This document shows positions 44,049 through 52,154 of a DNA stretch of 64,000 bases, in pieces. The translations under genes were made by a program, and so were the position numbers. A model generated the notes under the pieces. The model ran no database searches. It saw nothing but the letters and a program-made list of their open reading frames with translations, and was not told the origin of the DNA. Source of the DNA: Vibrio sonorensis. GTDB taxonomy: Bacteria; Pseudomonadota; Gammaproteobacteria; Enterobacterales; Vibrionaceae. Each line of letters opens with the position of its first letter. The first letter of the stretch is position 1. The DNA lies in assembly GCF_001854765.1 (NCBI RefSeq), contig NZ_LJJE01000063.1, forward strand, positions 1 to 64,000, read 5' to 3'.

Positions 44049-44931
44049 GGGATACCTCACCGTGTGTTAAATTGGTGGCGTTAGCGCCGTTTAATCTGTG
44101 TGTAATCTCTGTTAGACGAGAGAAGCTTTGCAATGTGATAGGCAATAGAATTGCGGCTTCTAAAAACTCTAAAGAGTAAGTGACGGAAGAGAAGATTTGA
44201 CCGCTAGTAGGCGCGTCAAAATGGGTAACCAACCACAGGTTGACGATGACAAATGCAAAAAGCAGGGCGAAAATCAAACCGTAAACGATGGCCTCGGTGT
44301 CCGAAAGAAGAATCTCTCGTCGCTTAATTTTTTCTAAATGCTTCTTCACGCCCAGTAAACGGCCAAAGGCAAGGATGTTTACCTGTCGTTCCATTTGGTT
44401 GTTTAACGCGGTATTAAGGCGGACAAAATGCTGGTGGAATAGCCCGTAAATCATCAGCATTAGTACTCCAGCCGCTATGGCTGAAAGGGCCATCCAAAAG
44501 TGGAAGGTAGACAAAATGATGACAGACGCGATTAGCTGAATACTCGCCGTCATCATAGGTGGTAATTCGTGTTCTAAAAAATCGACGAGTTCACGCGACA
44601 TAGAAAGTCGCGCGTTTAAGGATGAAACGGGCAAATGTGACAAGTTCTTATGGACTTGGGTGCCAACCTGAACCCGTATTGCGCCATAAGCTCGGGTATC
44701 GTACAGATGGCGTATTACTGAAAGTAGAACTAAGCAGCCAGCTAAAATGGTTAACTGATATAAGCTTGAGGCTTCACCCTCTAACAGCCCATCTATGGTC
44801 ATGCCGAGCACAAGGGGAAGCATGACCATCATGGCGTTTTCTATGGCAACAAGCAGCCATGTGCACGCCACTTTTGCTTTGTGGCGCTTGAGTATTTCTT
44901 TAAGGCAAATTCGCTGGGAAAACTGACCCAT
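44041..44931 (-). CDS. Orphan ABC six-helix membrane domain, no ATPase
   Basis: 296 residues with six hydrophobic helices and the conserved ABC exporter sequence between helices 2 and 3 (LYDTRAYGAIRVQVGTQVHKNL, then MSRELVDFLEHELPP), but the protein ends without the Walker A, signature and Walker B nucleotide-binding domain that would follow at about residue 330. No ATPase gene is near. It is the first gene of the RND operon and is co-translated with the adaptor, so it may be a dedicated partner, a remnant or a regulator. The arrangement is unusual. Confidence 0.8.
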   Translation of the reverse strand: MGQFSQRICLKEILKRHKAKVACTWLLVAIENAMMVMLPLVLGMTIDGLLEGEASSLYQLTILAGCLVLLSVIRHLYDTRAYGAIRVQVGTQVHKNLSHLPVSSLNARLSMSRELVDFLEHELPPMMTASIQLIASVIILSTFHFWMALSAIAAGVLMLMIYGLFHQHFVRLNTALNNQMERQVNILAFGRLLGVKKHLEKIKRREILLSDTEAIVYGLIFALLFAFVIVNLWLVTHFDAPTSGQIFSSVTYSLEFLEAAILLPITLQSFSRLTEITHRLNGANATNLTHGEVSHG

Positions 44932-45017
44932 AACAACTCCAAATTATTGCTTTCGGAATTATTATGAGTTTGGTGAATGCTAAAAAAGTGTCTAAGATTG
45001 CTGAGTGAAATAAACCA

Positions 45018-45374
45018 CTAAGGTTTCACACTGAGCATTTCACTATATCCACCCGCATTGTGAATGTTATCGTATCCCGCATTTCTCAATATTTCATAAG
45101 CAACACCGGAGCGTCTGCCACTTCGACAATACAAAACCGTTTGTTTCGATTTATCTACTGTATTTAATCGCTGTTCTAACTCGGATAAAGGGATGTTTAC
45201 AGCGCCTTCAAGGTGACCTGAGGCAAATTCTTCTGGTGTGCGAACATCAATCAGTAATGCGCCATCTTCTATCTGCACCCACCCAAGTTTTGCTCTGTCG
45301 CTCGCATGTGTTGAACCGATAGCTCCGATAAACAAAGCTGATATTAGGGCTGGTTTAATCCATTGTCTAAACAT
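45018..45374 (-). CDS. Periplasmic rhodanese (PspE-like)
   Basis: 118 residues from ATG 45374, with AAGGAA eight bases upstream; the frame extends to 45395. An N-terminal signal peptide (WIKPALISALFIGAIGSTHA) is followed by one rhodanese domain with DVRTPEEFASGHLEGAVNIP and active-site loop LYCRSGRRSG (catalytic cysteine present). It transfers sulfur from thiosulfate to thiol acceptors in the periplasm. Intact and single. Confidence 0.88.
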   Translation of the reverse strand: MFRQWIKPALISALFIGAIGSTHASDRAKLGWVQIEDGALLIDVRTPEEFASGHLEGAVNIPLSELEQRLNTVDKSKQTVLYCRSGRRSGVAYEILRNAGYDNIHNAGGYSEMLSVKP

Positions 45375-45515
45375 GAATGATTCCTTTGTTTGCATTCGGG
45401 GACCAACAAAAATTCAGTGTAAATCCGTTTTGCTGATTTTCCTATGGGGCGGTTAGCAAATATTCAATCGAACCAGTTTTTGTTTTTACTAGAGGGGAAT
45501 TGTTAAATGAAAAAG

Positions 45516-45531
45516 GTTATCATCTGATAAC
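45516..45531. promoter_or_regulatory. Perfect palindrome upstream of YnfA-like gene
   Basis: GTTATCATCTGATAAC (two-base centre), flanked by runs of A and T, lies midway between the divergent rhodanese and YnfA-like genes. An operator is more plausible here than a terminator, because no gene ends nearby. Confidence 0.4.
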
Positions 45532-45603
45532 TTTTTGTTTATTAAGCGTATGTATCATCGCGCTATGTAAGACAAACGACGATCTCGTACCAAGGAATAG
45601 AAC

Positions 45604-45936
45604 ATGCCAGAGCTAAAAACCGTAGGGCTATTTATTATTACTGCTATTGCGGAGATAGTAGGGTGCTACTTGCCCTATTTGTGGCTAAGAGAAGGTAAAT
45701 CTATTTGGCTGTTGATCCCAGCGGCGATTAGTTTGGCGCTGTTTGCATGGCTGCTTACCCTACATCCCACCGCGGCAGGGCGTGTTTATGCCGCTTATGG
45801 TGGAGTCTATATTTTTGTCGCAATTCTGTGGTTGTGGTTGGTGGATGGACTCAAGCCTACTACGTGGGATTTAGTGGGCACATCCGTTGCACTTCTGGGT
45901 ATGGCGATTATCATGTTCGCACCAAGAGGCGTGTAA
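45604..45936 (+). CDS. YnfA/UPF0060-family membrane protein
   Basis: 110 residues, four hydrophobic helices, the usual length of UPF0060. Characteristic sequence [37 protein letters not shown] and [20 protein letters not shown] end. Family members resemble small multidrug-resistance pumps, but their transported compound is not known. AAGGAAT precedes the ATG. Confidence 0.9.
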   Translation: MPELKTVGLFIITAIAEIVGCYLPYLWLREGKSIWLLIPAAISLALFAWLLTLHPTAAGRVYAAYGGVYIFVAILWLWLVDGLKPTTWDLVGTSVALLGMAIIMFAPRGV

Positions 45937-45954
45937 TTCGACCGCATTCCTCTA

Positions 45955-46845
45955 TTAGCCTAAATACAAGTTGCTGCACTTTTTCACGATTTTGATGATG
46001 TTTTTCATCGTAGAGTCTGTCTCGTAACTAAAGTTGTAAAACAAGCTTACTCCGTTGTGGTAGCTTTTGGCTTTTTCTTCTAGGTTCAAGCGTTTAACCA
46101 TTCCAAGCTTTTCATAGTGATTGCCGTCGAGAAGGTTTAAGACTGTCCAGCCTCGATGACCAAGCAGACGTACTGCGAGGTCGTTGTTACTGACCATTTG
46201 CAGCATTGGAGAAACTTTAACAACTTGCTTGTCCGTTAAAATCACATCTTCATTAACCCACTGCGGGTATCGAGCGAGGTCTCTGATGGTTACTGTTTCT
46301 AACTTTGCTAACTGGGAATCTGGGTGGGCATAGGCGGCCAATTGGCATGCGCCGATATTGATAATGCCTACCCGTTGATCGGGTAACAATCCAGAGAGTA
46401 TAGGCAGTAAAGCCAAATGAGCTTCGTCATTTTCTAAAAGTTGTAGAGCATCGTTGCGATTTCGGTGTAACCAGTGCACAAGTAATGAAGGGTACTCCTT
46501 GGCAATTTCCGCATCCAGTAATGCTAGGAATTCGCTGGGGATCTGCACATCGTAGCAAATCTTAACTTCCATCAGGCTCATTCTGTATGCCGTAGAAGCG
46601 ATATGCTGAAAGTCATCAGCTTGCTTAACCAAATGATTTGCTCGGGGAAACAGATATTCAGCAACCTGAGTCGGTACCGCCTTTTTACCCTGAATTTCGA
46701 ACAGGGGTTTTCCCACTTCATCTTCTAGCGCGAGAACGAGTTCGCGCACTGTTGTCCGATCTTTACCAATAGAGCGACCAGCAGCACTATAGCTGCCTTT
46801 GTCAAAAACGGCTCGAAAAGCGTTGATCTGATCTAATGTAATCAT
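45955..46845 (-). CDS. LysR-family regulator
   Basis: 296 residues. The N-terminal winged helix (DKGSYSAAGRSIGKDRTTVRELVLALEDEVGKPLF) is followed by a substrate-binding domain with lower similarity to well-known regulators. It is divergent from the exported serine hydrolase at 46951, with a perfect dyad between, so it probably controls that gene. It converges with the YnfA-like gene, ending 18 bases from it. Confidence 0.88.
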   Translation of the reverse strand: MITLDQINAFRAVFDKGSYSAAGRSIGKDRTTVRELVLALEDEVGKPLFEIQGKKAVPTQVAEYLFPRANHLVKQADDFQHIASTAYRMSLMEVKICYDVQIPSEFLALLDAEIAKEYPSLLVHWLHRNRNDALQLLENDEAHLALLPILSGLLPDQRVGIINIGACQLAAYAHPDSQLAKLETVTIRDLARYPQWVNEDVILTDKQVVKVSPMLQMVSNNDLAVRLLGHRGWTVLNLLDGNHYEKLGMVKRLNLEEKAKSYHNGVSLFYNFSYETDSTMKNIIKIVKKCSNLYLG

Positions 46846-46856
46846 TCTTTATCCAA

Positions 46857-46883
46857 ATAATGAACGTGATTACCGTTCATTAT
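46857..46883. promoter_or_regulatory. LysR operator dyad
   Basis: Perfect inverted repeat ATAATGAACG-N7-CGTTCATTAT, 10-bp arms, eleven bases upstream of the LysR start codon and about 70 bases upstream of the divergent hydrolase gene. Confidence 0.7.
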
Positions 46884-46950
46884 GAATGTGATATGCAGTG
46901 ATTTGAAGTCTATATTTGTGACCGAATCGAAATGTTTTGGAGATACAAAA

Positions 46951-48240
46951 ATGAAAAAACTGGCTCTATCAACTCTAGGATTGATTTCGGGATTAGCCTA
47001 CGGTGGCGCTATGGAAGCAATCCCAGCTACGAGTGAAGGTCAAGTGACTTTGATGAACTGGACTGAGCAGCCTTATAACCACTGGGCATTTCGCAATGCC
47101 GGAGTTCACCCTAGCTTGATGGTGCCAAGAGGCGGTGAAATCAGCCCGATTCCCTATGCATTAGATGAGAATTTGCCGACGCTGAGTTTCAAATACCAAG
47201 GTGAGGCCTACACGGTTAGAGATGCAATGACGGCAGATTCAACAGACGGTTACATCGTGATAAAAAATGGAAAGATCATAGCAGAAGAGTACTTCAACGG
47301 TATGACTGAGCGAGATCATCACTTATGGGCATCAAGTACAAAATCTGTAGTCGGTCAGGCGATGGGGCTGTTGGTCGAACAGGGTAAAGTGTCCGTTGAT
47401 GATATGGTTCAAACCTATATTCCAGAACTCAAAAATACCCACTTTGGTAAGAGAACCGTGCGCGATGTACTGAATATGGTGTCGGCATTAGATTACTCAG
47501 AAGACTATGTAAACTTTACGCCGGGAGAAGTGAGCACTGAATACTTCCGCCGACTAGGTTTTGTGCCTGCTTTTGACATTATGGCTTCAGACCCCAAGAA
47601 AAGTGATATCCCAAGAAGCATTTTGGAGTTTTTACCAGAATTTGAAAAAAATCCTGACTTAGAGCCGAGGGATCGATTTGAGTATCACTCGCCAAACGTC
47701 GATATCGCGGGATGGATTATTTCACGAGTGTCGGGTCAGCCGCTGCAAACATTTGTTTCCGAAAACTTTTGGAGCAAGTTAGGCGCAGAGCACGATGCTT
47801 TTTTCATGGCCGATGTGGGGTACATGCCTATCGCTACTGGCGGGTTTAATACAACGCTTCGCGACTTTGCACGCGTTGGTTTGGCAATGGTTAACAATGG
47901 TCAGTACAACGGTGAGCAAATATTTCCAAAAAATTGGGTAAAAGACACCTTTAAGCTTACCGACAAAGAGCGGGAGCAAATGAGCAATAGCATTTACAAA
48001 GATCCACAATCCTCGGTATACGACGAGTGGCTGGAGGGCTACAAAAATTACTTGTGGGTGCATGACAGCAAAAAAGGGATAGCGACTTTCAGAGGCGTGT
48101 TCGGGCAGCACCTCTACATCAATCAGGAAAAGAATATTGTTATTGCCACTTTCTCTTCCGCCGAAAGTGCATCAAATGCAGCTAGAGAAACCAACAAGCC
48201 TCGTTTAGCAGCGTTCGAAGCCATAGCTAACCATTATTAA
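46951..48240 (+). CDS. Exported beta-lactamase-fold serine hydrolase
   Basis: 429 residues from ATG 46951 (GGAG seven bases upstream); the open frame extends back to 46882. Signal peptide KKLALSTLGLISGLAYGG. Catalytic SSTK (S128-K131) and YHSPNVD serve as the SxxK and YxN motifs; the protein ends with a TFSS and lacks an obvious KTG box. Such COG1680 proteins are periplasmic or secreted esterases, peptidases or, in some cases, lactamases. Controlled by the divergent LysR, most likely through the dyad at 46857. Confidence 0.85.
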   Translation: MKKLALSTLGLISGLAYGGAMEAIPATSEGQVTLMNWTEQPYNHWAFRNAGVHPSLMVPRGGEISPIPYALDENLPTLSFKYQGEAYTVRDAMTADSTDGYIVIKNGKIIAEEYFNGMTERDHHLWASSTKSVVGQAMGLLVEQGKVSVDDMVQTYIPELKNTHFGKRTVRDVLNMVSALDYSEDYVNFTPGEVSTEYFRRLGFVPAFDIMASDPKKSDIPRSILEFLPEFEKNPDLEPRDRFEYHSPNVDIAGWIISRVSGQPLQTFVSENFWSKLGAEHDAFFMADVGYMPIATGGFNTTLRDFARVGLAMVNNGQYNGEQIFPKNWVKDTFKLTDKEREQMSNSIYKDPQSSVYDEWLEGYKNYLWVHDSKKGIATFRGVFGQHLYINQEKNIVIATFSSAESASNAARETNKPRLAAFEAIANHY

Positions 48241-48272
48241 ATCACTCCAATAGTAGCAGGCAGTCAAAAATG

Positions 48273-48294
48273 AAAAGAGGCTAAGGCCTCTTTT
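48273..48294 (+). terminator. Intrinsic terminator of the hydrolase gene
   Basis: Perfect 9-bp stem AAAAGAGGC / GCCTCTTTT with a TAAG loop, 33 bases after the stop codon, with four T's inside the stem end. Confidence 0.75.
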
Positions 48295-48351
48295 CACCGT
48301 TCAACATAGGATGCTTGATCTTGTTGTGGTCGAAAGTCGTATTAAATGGTG

Positions 48352-48482
48352 AACGCCAGAATTGGTATCAGCCTTAAGAGGAGACTCCCTATCGAGCCCA
48401 AACTGTAGGGACTCTTAAGATCACCCGTCGTGATTTAGCTAGATGTCTAGCAGGGTGTGGAGACACCACACCTTTTTTTTTT
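48352..48482 (+). ncRNA. Candidate structured small RNA or riboregulatory leader
   Basis: Four consecutive stem-loops in about 105 bases: CTTAAGAG (48373-48380) pairing with CTCTTAAG (48412-48419) and an inner TCCCTA/TAGGGA stem (48386-48391, 48406-48411); ATCAC-ccgtc-GTGAT (48420-48434); GCTAG-atgt-CTAGC (48438-48451); and a terminator. A promoter-like TTGATC (48315) and TATTAA (48340) with 19-base spacing lies upstream; start is approximate. It carries no ORF. It may be a stand-alone sRNA, or an attenuator leader for the downstream hydrolase. Confidence 0.5.
48454..48482 (+). terminator. Strong intrinsic terminator
   Basis: Perfect 7-bp GC-rich stem GGTGTGG / CCACACC, five-base loop AGACA, followed by ten T's. 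The strongest terminator in the window; it sits 3' of the candidate RNA and 120 bases upstream of the next start codon. Confidence 0.88.
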
Positions 48483-48603
48483 CACTTACTTTCAACTTCT
48501 CCTTAATTGAAAAAATAAATTGAGGCAGAGCAATCGTGGACACGTTTAATCCCATAGGGATACATATTCTTTAAACGACGAAGTGTCGTTTATGGAGAAA
48601 AAT

Positions 48604-49593
48604 GTGATTAAAAATTCGTGGTTGATAATCAGTTCATTGCTACTCATTGGTGTCTTGGCTTCGAAGTCATCGGTGGCTAAAGAGATACAGTTTCTTCACA
48701 ACGACCAGCTTGTCAGCGGTGAATTGCATCTACCTGAGAGAGAGTGGAAAGTTCGAGGTCTTGTCGTATTTGTGCACGGTGATGGTGAGATGACATCAAA
48801 CGCTCATGACTACTATCCGTTAATTTGGGATCAGTTATTGAGGAATGGTTACGCAGTGATTAGCTGGGACAAGCCGGGAGTAGGTGGCTCTCAGGGGGAC
48901 TGGTTAGAACAAACAATGACGGATCGCGCCTTAGAAGTTAAAGCGGCGATTAGTTTTGCAAAAAAACAACCTGCTCTAACTGATGCAAAAGTCATAGGTT
49001 TGGGCTTTAGCCAAGCTGGCTGGGTACTTCCTCAGTTGGCGGCAAACAAAGAGACATTGGATTTTTTAATCGGAGTGGGATTTGCGACCAATTGGGTCTC
49101 TCAAGGCGAGTACTACACGCGTCGCTATCAACAGATGCAAGGTGCTGACCAAGAAAGCATTTCTAACAGTCTTGCCGCTTATCACCAAGAAATCGACTTT
49201 TTAAGCTCAGAACCGAGTTTTGTCGAGTATCAAGGTGCCTATCCAGACGGGAATATGGACGCTAAGCGCTATAAGTTTGTTGTTAGCAACTTTCGTTCGG
49301 ATGCGTCGAAGGACCATGAAAAGATTGCTGTTCCTACCCTGCTATTATGGGGGCAACAAGACAACAATGTCGATGCACTTAGTGAATTCGCGTATTGGAA
49401 ACGGGCAAAGCCCCCCTTTGTTGACGTACACCTGTTGGAAAACGCTTCTCACGGGTTATTAAAAGCCGACCAATTTGGCGGTCAAAATCTGGGGGTTACG
49501 GACTGGTTTAAAATGATTTGGATGGGTGAAAGTGCTTTAACTCCAGAGTTTGTCCCGACATTACTTAAATGGTTGGACGATCAAAAACTCTAA
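48604..49593 (+). CDS. Exported alpha/beta hydrolase
   Basis: 329 residues from GTG 48604, with GGAG (48594-48597) six bases upstream; an ATG at 48592 would add four residues. Signal peptide (WLIISSLLLIGVLASKSSVAKE). Active-site motifs: LVVFVHGDGEM, nucleophile elbow GLGFSQAGW, and a His in LLENASHGLL. Family COG1073-type hydrolase, likely periplasmic. Its last 254 bases, including the terminator, occur again at 51889, so the 3' end is duplicated. The downstream hairpin terminator overlaps its stop codon. Confidence 0.85.
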   Translation: MIKNSWLIISSLLLIGVLASKSSVAKEIQFLHNDQLVSGELHLPEREWKVRGLVVFVHGDGEMTSNAHDYYPLIWDQLLRNGYAVISWDKPGVGGSQGDWLEQTMTDRALEVKAAISFAKKQPALTDAKVIGLGFSQAGWVLPQLAANKETLDFLIGVGFATNWVSQGEYYTRRYQQMQGADQESISNSLAAYHQEIDFLSSEPSFVEYQGAYPDGNMDAKRYKFVVSNFRSDASKDHEKIAVPTLLLWGQQDNNVDALSEFAYWKRAKPPFVDVHLLENASHGLLKADQFGGQNLGVTDWFKMIWMGESALTPEFVPTLLKWLDDQKL

Positions 49594-49619
49594 AGCCAAG
49601 CCTTTAGCTAGCTTGGCTT
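49366..49619 (+). repeat. 254-bp direct repeat, copy 1 (hydrolase 3' end)
   Basis: Identical to 51889-52142 apart from one base (G at 49405 versus A). It starts inside the hydrolase gene at codon N-V-D-A-L and ends at the terminator. The two copies flank the FG-GAP lipoprotein gene and its AT-rich promoter region. Confidence 0.97.
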
Positions 49620-49624
49620 TAGAG
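49588..49624. terminator. Bidirectional terminator between hydrolase and FG-GAP gene
   Basis: Perfect 14-bp stem CTCTAAAGCCAAGC (49588-49601) / GCTTGGCTTTAGAG (49611-49624) with a 9-base loop. It overlaps the hydrolase stop codon and lies nine bases from the end of the convergent FG-GAP gene. In the second repeat copy the stem is shortened. Confidence 0.75.
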
Positions 49625-49632
49625 GATGTTAA

Positions 49633-51552
49633 TCAATAAAGGTAAACGGCCCCGGAAAAAGATATCTGCTGTTTCACCGCAGGGTCGTAAGGCTTAGTGA
49701 AGTCATAGTAAAGCTCACTTGAATCTGTTGTTACTCCCGTCAGCGGACTTGATTCTGCGGAAGAACCTACAGCAATAGTGTTGCCCTCAGAACTCAAGCT
49801 AATGAAATCATTACTAAACCCATTTCCGTTTGATGGGAAAAGCAATGCGTGCTCTGATATTTGGTTAGCATTAAAATTGTATAGGTGTAATGAACCAGAC
49901 TTGTTAGAGGTACTCTCGTTGAATTTGAGAACCTTAGTGTCTGAAGTTGAAGGAACATTACTACCCACGGCAAGCATATTATCGTTAATGGCTAAACTGA
50001 TACCGAACCAGTCCGTTTGGCTTGAAGTTGGCGCTTTAATATAGGCCCATTGTGCCCAAGAATTACCTTGATTTTTAAATAGGTATACTGCACCTGAATC
50101 GCTTGTAATACTCGTTTCATTGATTTCACTTCTATCAGTGATAACACCTGACCTTGAGTTGTCTTCGTAAGGACTGCTAATGGCGAGAATGTTGCCGTTA
50201 GTGCTGAACGCGATAGAAGAACCAAAAGCATCTCCATCGCCGGGGTTTGAAGCCTTAACATAGGCCTGTTGTTGCCAACTTCCATTTTGGTTTTTAAATA
50301 AGTAAACCGCACCAGAAGAAAGTAACGTGCCTGCATCTACAGCTTCACTGCCATCGGTCAAGATCCCTTTTGCCGAATTGTCTTCACCTCTTGCAGCGAC
50401 AGCAATGGTAGAAGCATCTGAACTTAACTCAACAACGCCTCCAAAACGGTCATTGGCATCTGTGTTTGAAGCCTTAATGTAAGCGGTCTGAGACCATTGA
50501 CCTGATGGTTTACTAAAAACGTAAATGGCGCCTGAAGATGTAGATGTACCAGCGTCTGTAATCTCACTGCCGTCGGTAATTATACCTTTATACGCATTGT
50601 CTTCTTCTGGTGAACCTACAACCAAGGTTTGTCCATCAGCACTTAGGGATAGACTATTTGCACTACCAAATCCATCTGATGCATCAGTGTTTGATGGTTT
50701 AATATATGCGGTTTGATTCCATTTTCCATTGACTAAATCGAAAATATAAACGGCCCCTGAGTCTTGTGCATTTCCTGAGTCAGTTGTTTCACTACCATTG
50801 GTAATAATACCACGAGCAGCGTTATCGTCTCCTGGAGCACCAATAGCGAGAGTTTGACCGTTTGCGCTAATATCAATGCTAGAGCCAAACCAATCTTGTG
50901 CGTCAATAACCGAAGGTTTTATGTATGCAGTCTTTGACCATGTTCCTGCGGTATTCTTGAAAACATAAACTGCTCCAGCGGAAGCTAGGTCTCCTGAGTT
51001 ATTTACTTCACTGCCGTTGGAGATTATTCCAGTAGCTGCGTTGTTCTCCCCAATTGCAGATACTGCCAATGTATTACCATCGGCGCTAAGCACACCATAC
51101 TGGCCAAATCTATCTGAAGCACTAGGGTTTGAAGCTTTTACAAAACCTATCATTGCCGTAATTGCTTCTTTATTAGGAGTAAGTACATTCGAAGACACCA
51201 CTTGACTGCCACGACGTGCTTGAACGAAGAACTCCGCGTCGGTCGCATTTAACAAACTTTCAAACTGCACTTTAGTCGTAAGCGTATCTGTTAATGTGTT
51301 TAGTGCTTTACAGTTATTTGGCTGAGACGTATCTTTTTGGCAAATGGTGTAACTAACGTTGGCTAGGTTGGCGGCAGAAGTCCAAGTAAACTCCATTTCC
51401 TTGATCTTTGTCTTACTTGCTTTTAGTTCAACTAGATTAAATGCTGTTAGATTCTTGTTTTGCGCACCATCATCTGAGCTACCATTACAACCTGATAGCA
51501 AAAACGAAGCTATAATACCTGCGCTTAGTGTGGTCAAATAAAACTTATTCAT
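49633..51552 (-). CDS. FG-GAP-repeat lipoprotein (beta-propeller)
   Basis: 639 residues. Lipoprotein signal with lipobox LLSGC. After an N-terminal Ig-like segment (LVELKASKTKIKEMEFTWTSAANL), repeats of about 65-70 residues recur: DRFGQYGVLSADGNTLAVSA, DWFGSSIDISANGQTLAIGAP, DGFGSANSLSLSADGQTLVV, DRFGGVVELSSDASTIAVAA, DAFGSSIAFSTNGNILAISS, the FG-GAP pattern of integrin-type beta-propellers. Repeats share GAVYVFKN motifs. It is probably a surface-exposed adhesin-like or binding lipoprotein. It sits between duplicated hydrolase fragments in an AT-rich context, suggesting it was inserted. Confidence 0.85.
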   Translation of the reverse strand: MNKFYLTTLSAGIIASFLLSGCNGSSDDGAQNKNLTAFNLVELKASKTKIKEMEFTWTSAANLANVSYTICQKDTSQPNNCKALNTLTDTLTTKVQFESLLNATDAEFFVQARRGSQVVSSNVLTPNKEAITAMIGFVKASNPSASDRFGQYGVLSADGNTLAVSAIGENNAATGIISNGSEVNNSGDLASAGAVYVFKNTAGTWSKTAYIKPSVIDAQDWFGSSIDISANGQTLAIGAPGDDNAARGIITNGSETTDSGNAQDSGAVYIFDLVNGKWNQTAYIKPSNTDASDGFGSANSLSLSADGQTLVVGSPEEDNAYKGIITDGSEITDAGTSTSSGAIYVFSKPSGQWSQTAYIKASNTDANDRFGGVVELSSDASTIAVAARGEDNSAKGILTDGSEAVDAGTLLSSGAVYLFKNQNGSWQQQAYVKASNPGDGDAFGSSIAFSTNGNILAISSPYEDNSRSGVITDRSEINETSITSDSGAVYLFKNQGNSWAQWAYIKAPTSSQTDWFGISLAINDNMLAVGSNVPSTSDTKVLKFNESTSNKSGSLHLYNFNANQISEHALLFPSNGNGFSNDFISLSSEGNTIAVGSSAESSPLTGVTTDSSELYYDFTKPYDPAVKQQISFSGAVYLY

Positions 51553-51888
51553 TTCTCTTCCTTTAATGAGAACACTTATAATTTCTAATTAGAAATAATT
51601 AGTTGAGTATAAGCATATTAATAACCAACTTTAAGTGGATTGTTTTGTATTTCATCACATATTAAACAGAACGATATCTTTATGATTTATTTACATTAAA
51701 TATATTTAATGTATTGTTTTTTGGTTTGTTTTCTCACTTGTTTTTTGATAGGGACTTTTAAAGTCCCTATGTGTTAATAATGACTTGTATTTTACTTTTG
51801 GTTTTATCGTTGAAAAGTTTGCTTCTAATTTCTATTTAACCCTAAATTACGATATCGATATGAGTGTTTAAAATAGGACACAGGGAAA
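51553..51888. other. AT-rich region upstream of FG-GAP lipoprotein
   Basis: About 335 bases, strongly AT-rich, with no gene. It should hold the promoter of the minus-strand lipoprotein. Its end is the sharp junction with the second 254-bp repeat copy at 51889. Confidence 0.5.
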
Positions 51889-52116
51889 AATGTCGATGCA
51901 CTTAGTGAATTCGCGTATTGGAAACGGACAAAGCCCCCCTTTGTTGACGTACACCTGTTGGAAAACGCTTCTCACGGGTTATTAAAAGCCGACCAATTTG
52001 GCGGTCAAAATCTGGGGGTTACGGACTGGTTTAAAATGATTTGGATGGGTGAAAGTGCTTTAACTCCAGAGTTTGTCCCGACATTACTTAAATGGTTGGA
52101 CGATCAAAAACTCTAA
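51889..52116 (+). pseudogene. Truncated 3' copy of the alpha/beta hydrolase gene
   Basis: The last 75 codons of the hydrolase at 48604, including the catalytic-His region and stop codon, without promoter, signal peptide or nucleophile. It is a fragment, not a functional gene. A start-like ATG at 51890 is out of frame. Confidence 0.9.
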
Positions 52117-52142
52117 AGCCAAGCCTTTAGCTAGCTTGGCTT
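51889..52142 (+). repeat. 254-bp direct repeat, copy 2
   Basis: Second copy of the segment at 49366-49619, with one mismatch, ending in the partly shortened hairpin (AAGCCAAGC / GCTTGGCTT). Confidence 0.97.
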
Positions 52143-52154
52143 CTAGAAAGGGCA

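Noticed and set aside
45516..45531. Palindrome as a terminator
   Set aside because: It lies between divergent gene starts and has a loop of only two to four bases, so an operator is more plausible.
49633..51552. Internal repeats of the FG-GAP gene as tandem DNA repeats
   Set aside because: They are protein-level repeats of about 65-70 residues with diverged DNA sequence, as expected for a beta-propeller.
51890..52116. ATG at 51890 as start of a short gene in the second repeat copy
   Set aside because: It is out of frame with the hydrolase reading frame, and the segment has no promoter or upstream part of the gene.
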